From Goniomonas avonlea (taxonomy: Eukaryota; Cryptophyceae; Goniomonadida; Goniomonadaceae), in NCBI GenBank assembly GCA_003573635.1, contig QUTJ01031481.1:1-12058 (forward strand): a stretch of DNA of 12,058 nucleotides, in the 5' to 3' direction. The translations under genes and the position numbers were made by a program. The notes below the pieces were generated by a model. The model did not search any database. It saw only the letters and a list, made by a program, of their open reading frames with translations, and was not told the origin of the DNA. Below, piece by piece: positions 7,854-12,058 of this stretch. Numbering within the stretch: the stretch's first letter is position 1; each line of letters begins with the position of its first letter.

Positions 7854-8087
7854 ATTCCTATAAACGCTCTCTTTGTTCGTCGGCTGATGACCGGAGGAAA
7901 CAAGGATCCGTGCAGAGGTGCAAGGCAACAATGAACAACGAAATCGATTCTACAACAAGAATTCATTTAAAACTAGCGTTGAGGGAAATAATCGTCAATC
8001 ATATGATTACGCGCTCCTGGCAGCTTTCGCCACACCAGGAACCGTGGGTGTCGGATATTGATCGAATACTTTGTACGTCGCGTCGGT
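7854..8087. other. convergent intergenic region
   Basis: This 234-bp gap lies between the stop of the METTL22-like gene and the stop of the JPT-like gene on the other strand, so it should hold both 3'UTRs. It is A-rich around 7928-7990. No gene or clear poly(A) signal is visible. Confidence 0.4.
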
Positions 8088-8873
8088 CTACCACGCGAAG
8101 GAGGTCCCCATGGAGCTCTGGCCGCCTGGGGGATTGTGGATACGGGTAGAAGAACGATCACTGATCATGTTTCCGCAGTTTTGGCTGTTACCGTTGGCCC
8201 ACTTGTTCGAAGACTCCTGCTGCTTCACTGGCTGCTGGACGGGAGCTTGCTGGACGTTGGCAGGGCGGTTCTCCTTTGGCGCCGGCTCACTCCACCCAAA
8301 TGAGGAACCCATCTGTGCGGTGCCACCGCCAGAGGAGGAGCGCTGGTTTTGCTGCACGGGGGCAGCAGCGGGGGCAGCGGCGGCCGGCGGCGGAGCGGGT
8401 GCGGGTGCGGGTGCAGCCTTAGCAGCCACGTCCTCACACCATCCAAAGGAAGATCCCATCTGCGAGCGACCTCCCGGTGGGTTGTGGATGCGCGTGGAAG
8501 AACGCTCGCTCAGCATGTTGCCGCAGTTCTGGCTCGCGCCGCTCGCCCACTTATTGGAGGACTCAGCACTTCCAGCAGAAGTGGCCCCGGCCCCAGCGCC
8601 GTTCTGAGCGACACCGGCACGGCCAGTCTTCCTCTCAGGGGCCGCAGTAGCGTCATCGCCCCAGCCAAAGGAGGATCCCATGGAGCTCTGTCCGCCCGGA
8701 GGGGCGTGCAATCGGGTGGAGGAGCGATCGCTGATCATGTTGCCGCAGTTCTGGCTGTTGCCGTTTGCCCACTTGTTCGAGGACACGGGCGCCTCCTCGG
8801 CCCCGCCGAAGATGTTCAAGCTGGAGTTGCCCCCGGGTGCCTGTTGCATCCTGATTCCTGAGCGCTGTGCCAT
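8088..8873 (-). CDS. Jupiter/HN1 (JPT)-like repeat protein, 261 aa
   Basis: The frame stops with TAG at 8090-8088. I choose ATG 8873 (context AACATGG) because the protein then opens with the family-like RSGIRMQQAPGGNSSLNIFGG; an in-frame ATG at 9002 would add 43 residues that look like 5'UTR. The core is a 41-42-residue repeat: SSNKWAxGxSQNCGNMxS, then (D/E)RSSTRxHxPPGGxSxMGSSFGW. Full copies are at about residues 31-72, 105-146 and 221-261. A half copy (MGSSFGW) is at 188-194, and the N-terminal PPGG-like segment is a degenerate copy. Linkers are Ala/Pro/Gln-rich. The R-x-(L/I)-x-x-PPGG-x-S-x-x-x-x-F pattern resembles the repeats of JPT1/HN1 and Drosophila Jupiter, disordered microtubule-associated proteins. 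Homology is suggested by the short motif only, and microtubule binding is inference. Confidence 0.7.
   Translation of the reverse strand: MAQRSGIRMQQAPGGNSSLNIFGGAEEAPVSSNKWANGNSQNCGNMISDRSSTRLHAPPGGQSSMGSSFGWGDDATAAPERKTGRAGVAQNGAGAGATSAGSAESSNKWASGASQNCGNMLSERSSTRIHNPPGGRSQMGSSFGWCEDVAAKAAPAPAPAPPPAAAAPAAAPVQQNQRSSSGGGTAQMGSSFGWSEPAPKENRPANVQQAPVQQPVKQQESSNKWANGNSQNCGNMISDRSSTRIHNPPGGQSSMGTSFAW
8091..8790. repeat. three near-identical coding repeats in the JPT-like gene
   Basis: DNA segments around 8094-8213, 8438-8560 and 8661-8783 are highly similar at nucleotide level (for example CCCATGGAGCTCTG at both 8107 and 8677, and TTGCCGCAGTTCTGGCT). This points to recent internal duplication or gene conversion of the repeat. 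Confidence 0.75.
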
Positions 8874-9086
8874 GTTGTTTGAGTTTTGCGGTTGGCGCAA
8901 GTCGTGAAGCTCCCCAAAGCAGAAGCAAAATAATCGTTGGGTTGGGTTTTTGAAATTGCACCGTTGATCACCGATCACTGACTGATAGCTAGTACGATCC
9001 AAGTTCGATAGTGATGTATTGGGTCAAAGATTGTCAACTGCAGACGAGCCGTTGCTGAGAGAAGTTTACCGGACGAGCAACCAACT
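8874..9086. promoter_or_regulatory. shared divergent upstream region
   Basis: These 213 bp separate the start of the JPT-like gene (minus) from that of the 451-residue repeat protein (plus), so they should hold both promoters and 5'UTRs. Several GATCA/GATCAC words cluster at 8964-8985. No TATA box is evident. Confidence 0.4.
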
Positions 9087-10442
9087 ATGCCAGCCGTGCT
9101 CAAGTCGTGCGCTGCTTCGTTCAAGAGCAATGTCGAGCGTTTCCCCACTCCCAAAGGTGTTGGGGCAGAGCCGCGAGTTTTGGGGTACACCAATGATCGA
9201 ACGGTGGAGAAATCCATCAAAGATTCTCCCATCGTGTACTCCCACTTCAACTCGGTGGTCCCTCGACTAAAATACCCGCCAATGGTGGAGGACACGGTCT
9301 ATGATACCGACACCGGCCCAAAGATGGCATTAACAACCGCCCTTGAACACAGTCCGCGTCGAGTCGCCGCCGCGTTCAGCGATACTCCTCGCTGGAGGGA
9401 GCCGAGAGACAACTACGATATGGTGTACGATGTCGACAAGGGCAACAAGCTTTCACTCGCGAAGGCAACAATGGCTTCACCGCGGAAGTACTCAGCAATG
9501 AGTTCTGTGACTCAACGAATGGATGATGCCAAGCCGCAAATTCCTCCGTACAATGTGCAGTCCCACACAATTGGCACCTATGTAGCCAAGAGTGGTCGCA
9601 AGTTCTCTGTGATGAAGTCAATAACTCCTCGAGCTCCATCTCCGCCACCTCCTCCTTGCCGTGCTGATGGATACGACGTCGAGTACGGCAAAAATGCCAG
9701 CGTCGCCACCGCTGCTGCGGCGAGCGCCGCATCCACTGTGCCGTTTCGGAGCACCACTGATCGATTCACTGCTCCGAAGCCGACCACTTCTCGGTTTTTC
9801 AACCTTGATTCTGGGCACAAAATGTCTTTATGGAAGTCTGTGCAGGAATCTCCCCGACTGATGGCGAACATTCATTCCAACACCAAGGCTCATCCTCCCC
9901 TTAGTGCTCGCAGTACCGGCAACGATGTTTTTGCGACCTACAACATCGACTGTGGCCCCAAGGAAAGCCTCAGCACGGGCGTCATGAACTCGCCAAGGGT
10001 CGTCAGTTGCATGGCGTCTACCACTCCTCGCTTCCGCATGCCCACGCTCGCGACAGACGCCGTTTACGAGATCGACGCACTGAACAAACGTTCCTTGGCC
10101 ACTGAAATCCAGCACACTCCACATCGTTACACTATGCTTCGCACTAAAACTAAGCGGTTCCCCGATTCTTCGCCCAGGGAGGCGGCGCAAGAGAAGATGT
10201 ATGATGTTGAATTCGGCAACAAGGCATCTTTGGAGCGCGCCGTTGAGAAGTCAAGTATCAAGTACGCTAACGTACATTCTACCATCCCTCGCTTCAAAGC
10301 TGACAAGCGGATGAGCACCGAAGACGACTATGAGGCGTTGCTCAAGAATCCTGGAAACATGGACTTGCGTTTCGAGATCCGTGGCAACACAGTCGTCAAA
10401 AAGACCAGCGAACGCGCAGTCATCATTGTTGGAAAACAGTAA
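9087..10442 (+). CDS. 451-aa tandem-repeat protein, possible axonemal/microtubule protein
   Basis: A single uninterrupted frame runs from ATG 9087 to TAA 10440-10442. The protein is about nine degenerate copies of Y-(D/N)-x-(D/E)-x-G-x-K-x-S-L-x-x-A-x-x-x-(S)P-R-x-x-x-x-x-x-S-x-T-P-R-F. Copies start near residues 34, 72, 114, 165, 196, 238, 285, 327 and 372, mostly 42-47 apart; the copy at 165 has lost its middle. An N-terminal half copy (residues 5-20) and a non-repeat C-terminus (410-451, ending in ERAVIIVGKQ) flank them. It is basic and rich in Ser/Pro, with no membrane segment or signal peptide. Regular short repeats ending in TPRF recall ciliary microtubule inner or lattice-binding proteins, but I cannot assign a family. 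It shares its promoter region with the JPT-like gene. Confidence 0.85.
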   Translation: MPAVLKSCAASFKSNVERFPTPKGVGAEPRVLGYTNDRTVEKSIKDSPIVYSHFNSVVPRLKYPPMVEDTVYDTDTGPKMALTTALEHSPRRVAAAFSDTPRWREPRDNYDMVYDVDKGNKLSLAKATMASPRKYSAMSSVTQRMDDAKPQIPPYNVQSHTIGTYVAKSGRKFSVMKSITPRAPSPPPPPCRADGYDVEYGKNASVATAAAASAASTVPFRSTTDRFTAPKPTTSRFFNLDSGHKMSLWKSVQESPRLMANIHSNTKAHPPLSARSTGNDVFATYNIDCGPKESLSTGVMNSPRVVSCMASTTPRFRMPTLATDAVYEIDALNKRSLATEIQHTPHRYTMLRTKTKRFPDSSPREAAQEKMYDVEFGNKASLERAVEKSSIKYANVHSTIPRFKADKRMSTEDDYEALLKNPGNMDLRFEIRGNTVVKKTSERAVIIVGKQ

Positions 10443-10735
10443 TTCTTCTGAACAACGATTCCATTGTACTCTGGTTCAGAGCCATGAACTCTGCTGTTGT
10501 CACAACCAGAGCGTATTGCAATATTATTTTTAACAAGCATCTCCTTGCCTCCGGCACTGTATTATTTGTATTTATTATTCACATTCAAGGCTGTCCCAAA
10601 TCCAGCACAGCCGAGTTCATGCCATGTTCGATCTAACATGGCATTCTGACCTGATCGTTGCAACCAATGAAATGGGGAAAACTTGTCGAGGCACTCCAAG
10701 CGCCTCGCTTTTATCCACATGGCAGCACCTACGTC
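10443..10735. other. convergent intergenic region, AT-rich
   Basis: This 293-bp gap lies between two convergent stops. It is AT-rich at 10515-10580 (TATTATTTTTAAC, TTTGTATTTATTATT), as expected for 3'UTR and poly(A) signals. No canonical AATAAA and no gene is visible. Confidence 0.4.
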
Positions 10736-11629
10736 TCACTTACGACGTGCCTTTTTCAATGTTGGTCTCTTGAGCACATCGACCTGAGGTGCTGCATCTG
10801 TTGGCTTAGGTCCTGGCGGCGGACGCTTGCGGAGTGGTGATGGTGATGGTGACATGGCAACCGTCAGGCAAGAATTCACATCATGCAAAGTGGTCTCCCC
10901 TGCAGCCGCCGATGGCTTCAGAATACCGAACGGTGAGGCTACTCGGCCAGGGCCACGCTGAGTCATTGACGCACTGAGCGGAGAGGCGAAAGAGATGCCT
11001 CCAGGGGACACTTTCGGTGTTCGTGGTGAAGCACATATGCGGAATGAGGTCACCTCTGGGGTAGAAGGGCAAGGAATCTTCACAGACTTGGCGCTGCCCA
11101 TTCCAAATGTTACCGTTTTGGTCGAAGGGCTGGGGGAGTTGCGGATTGAAGATGTGGGAGTGCTTGGGGCGACTGGAGGCTTGCTCGGAGTGGCAGCTCG
11201 AGGAGGGGACGAGGATTGTGGAAGCGCTAAAAAACGAGAATACGCGATTGCGGCTTCGCGAACGGCCTCAGACGCAGCCTCCACATCGAGTTCAGGGCCG
11301 CTGTACAATTCGCAGGAGCTCTTTGGAGTTGCAAGTGGCGAGCATCTCGAGATGAGACTTGAGAGCTTTGTCTTGGACGGCTGCACAGGAGAAGCAAGCC
11401 GCATATCTTCATCTTGGGATGCAAGGACTTTCTTGTTCCAAACAACGGCCTGCTCCGACCCGGCTGGGGCTGGGATGAACGCAGCAGGTTTACATCCAGG
11501 GAAAAAATAGGGCAGGGTGGTCTGAGTCGTGTCATTCGGCATTCCCATTATGTCGAGGTCGAGGTCGCCTTCGTAGGTTGTTCCGGCAGCGCCCTCATTG
11601 TCGTCGAGGAAGCAGAACTCCCGGTCCAT
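10736..11629 (-). CDS. 297-aa SP/TP-rich nuclear protein with PP1-docking-like motif
   Basis: The frame opens at ATG 11629 and stops with TGA at 10738-10736. The N-terminus is acidic (residues 9-27). The rest is disordered-looking and carries many proline-directed sites: SP near 80, 97, 141, 165, 201, 208, 217, 232, 260, 262 and 264, and TP near 101, 148, 158, 190 and 204. At 171-175 is KTVTF followed by G, a good RVxF-type PP1-docking pattern; FGILKPS follows at 234-240. The C-terminus is a run of basic clusters (PLRKRPPPG, then LKKARRK), NLS-like. A short helical stretch with Ala/Glu lies at 114-133. CDK-type phosphorylation opposed by PP1 is a reasonable guess, as in mitotic chromatin regulators, but no known family is recognised. 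No intron is needed. Confidence 0.65.
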   Translation of the reverse strand: MDREFCFLDDNEGAAGTTYEGDLDLDIMGMPNDTTQTTLPYFFPGCKPAAFIPAPAGSEQAVVWNKKVLASQDEDMRLASPVQPSKTKLSSLISRCSPLATPKSSCELYSGPELDVEAASEAVREAAIAYSRFLALPQSSSPPRAATPSKPPVAPSTPTSSIRNSPSPSTKTVTFGMGSAKSVKIPCPSTPEVTSFRICASPRTPKVSPGGISFASPLSASMTQRGPGRVASPFGILKPSAAAGETTLHDVNSCLTVAMSPSPSPLRKRPPPGPKPTDAAPQVDVLKRPTLKKARRK

Positions 11630-12031
11630 GCGTCGCGATAGCGCGACCCCAAAGCACCCGCCGGCTGCTCGGCGGAACCTCTTTCAACTGTATTCGAGAT
11701 CAATCAAATCGGATGGCATCCGCAATCAACGCACCGATTCGTTGCTCTTTGACCAAATTTGGTCAGTCTATTTCGCGCCTCATGAACTGGTCGTTATTTT
11801 TTTGTTCCCAGTTTCCTACTGTGCACGACTGGTGAGGTGGGGTGACTGCCTCAATGATCTGAAGGCAGCCTTGCAGCTCACCCCGATATCTAGCGTGCCA
11901 GACCGATGAGCCCACTGAGAGACCTGCCCGCGATACCCGACTTTTCTTTTCTGGGTGGGTGTTGCACTTGGACCAATCCTCCGAAAGGTTGATTGTTGGC
12001 CGCTCCGCGGTTTCCAGGATGCTTGAATAAA
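11630..12031. other. upstream region of the SP/TP-rich gene, no supported gene
   Basis: The open frame on plus at 11598-11909 overlaps the start of the minus-strand gene and has no protein-like features. A CCAAT sequence is at 11972-11976 and AATAAA at 12026-12031. The latter could be the poly(A) signal of a plus-strand transcript that ends here, but no coding exon for one can be shown. Confidence 0.35.
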
Positions 12032-12058
12032 CTCTCTCTCTCTCTCTCTCTCTCTCTC
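12032..12058. repeat. CT microsatellite at the window end
   Basis: At least thirteen CT units run to the last base. Together with the GA run at bases 1-9 this suggests that both window ends are breaks in simple repeats. Confidence 0.9.

Noticed and set aside
8091-8790. CRISPR-like array
   Set aside because: The regularly spaced similar blocks are coding repeats of a eukaryotic gene with long, unequal linkers, not short identical repeats with unique spacers.
8071-8861. Long plus-strand frames (8071-8607, 8349-8861)
   Set aside because: They are antisense shadows of the JPT-like gene, which has repeat conservation at protein level on the minus strand.
8874-9002. Upstream ATG at 9002 as start of the JPT-like protein
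   Set aside because: The added 43 residues (Phe/Cys-rich, then Asn-rich) do not resemble the family, and the ATG at 8873 has a better context.
11598-11909. 103-codon plus-strand frame at the right end
   Set aside because: It overlaps the start of the minus-strand gene antisense and shows no domain, start context or splice support.

Overview
This is nuclear DNA from a eukaryote, most likely a unicellular one (protist or alga). Short GT-AG introns (42 to about 430 nt) interrupt the genes. They often show a CTAAC-like branch site and a pyrimidine tract, the gene spacing is tight, and there are no bacterial operon signals. The recognisable families (MCRS1, METTL22, JPT/HN1-like) are eukaryotic. 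I cannot place the species from sequence alone. Both window ends run into GA/CT microsatellites, so this may be a whole contig that broke at simple repeats.

Layout. Bases 1-516 hold the 3' end of a plus-strand gene: an intron carrying a foldback MITE-like element, then a last exon encoding a lysine-rich, NLS-like tail. Bases 791-1471 (+) encode an unrecognised protein. Bases 6743-1714 (-) are the centrepiece, a microspherule protein 1 (MCRS1) homologue. I could splice it by hand into 12 exons and about 974 residues: a long disordered N-terminus with four copies of an SGR-x2-KR/HR-x3-(A/D)DE motif, the MCRS1 N-terminal domain, the FHA domain, and a Pro/Ala-rich tail written by a 30-bp minisatellite. 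One of its introns holds a tRNA-like Pol III unit.

Bases 6801-7853 (+) encode a METTL22-type protein-lysine methyltransferase, divergent from MCRS1 with only 57 bp between start codons. Bases 8873-8088 (-) encode a Jupiter/HN1 (JPT)-like protein with internal repeats. It is divergent from 9087-10442 (+), a single-exon 451-residue protein of about nine degenerate 42-47-residue repeats that resembles a microtubule-lattice or axonemal protein. Bases 11629-10736 (-) encode a nuclear-looking SP/TP-rich protein with a KTVTF PP1-docking-like motif. The remaining right end is upstream sequence and a CT microsatellite.

Genes alternate in divergent and convergent pairs with short shared intergenic gaps. 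The themes are chromatin or microtubule-end biology (MCRS1), protein methylation (METTL22), microtubule association (JPT-like, repeat protein) and possible cell-cycle phosphoregulation (the PP1-motif protein). That functional grouping is inference, not something the sequence proves.
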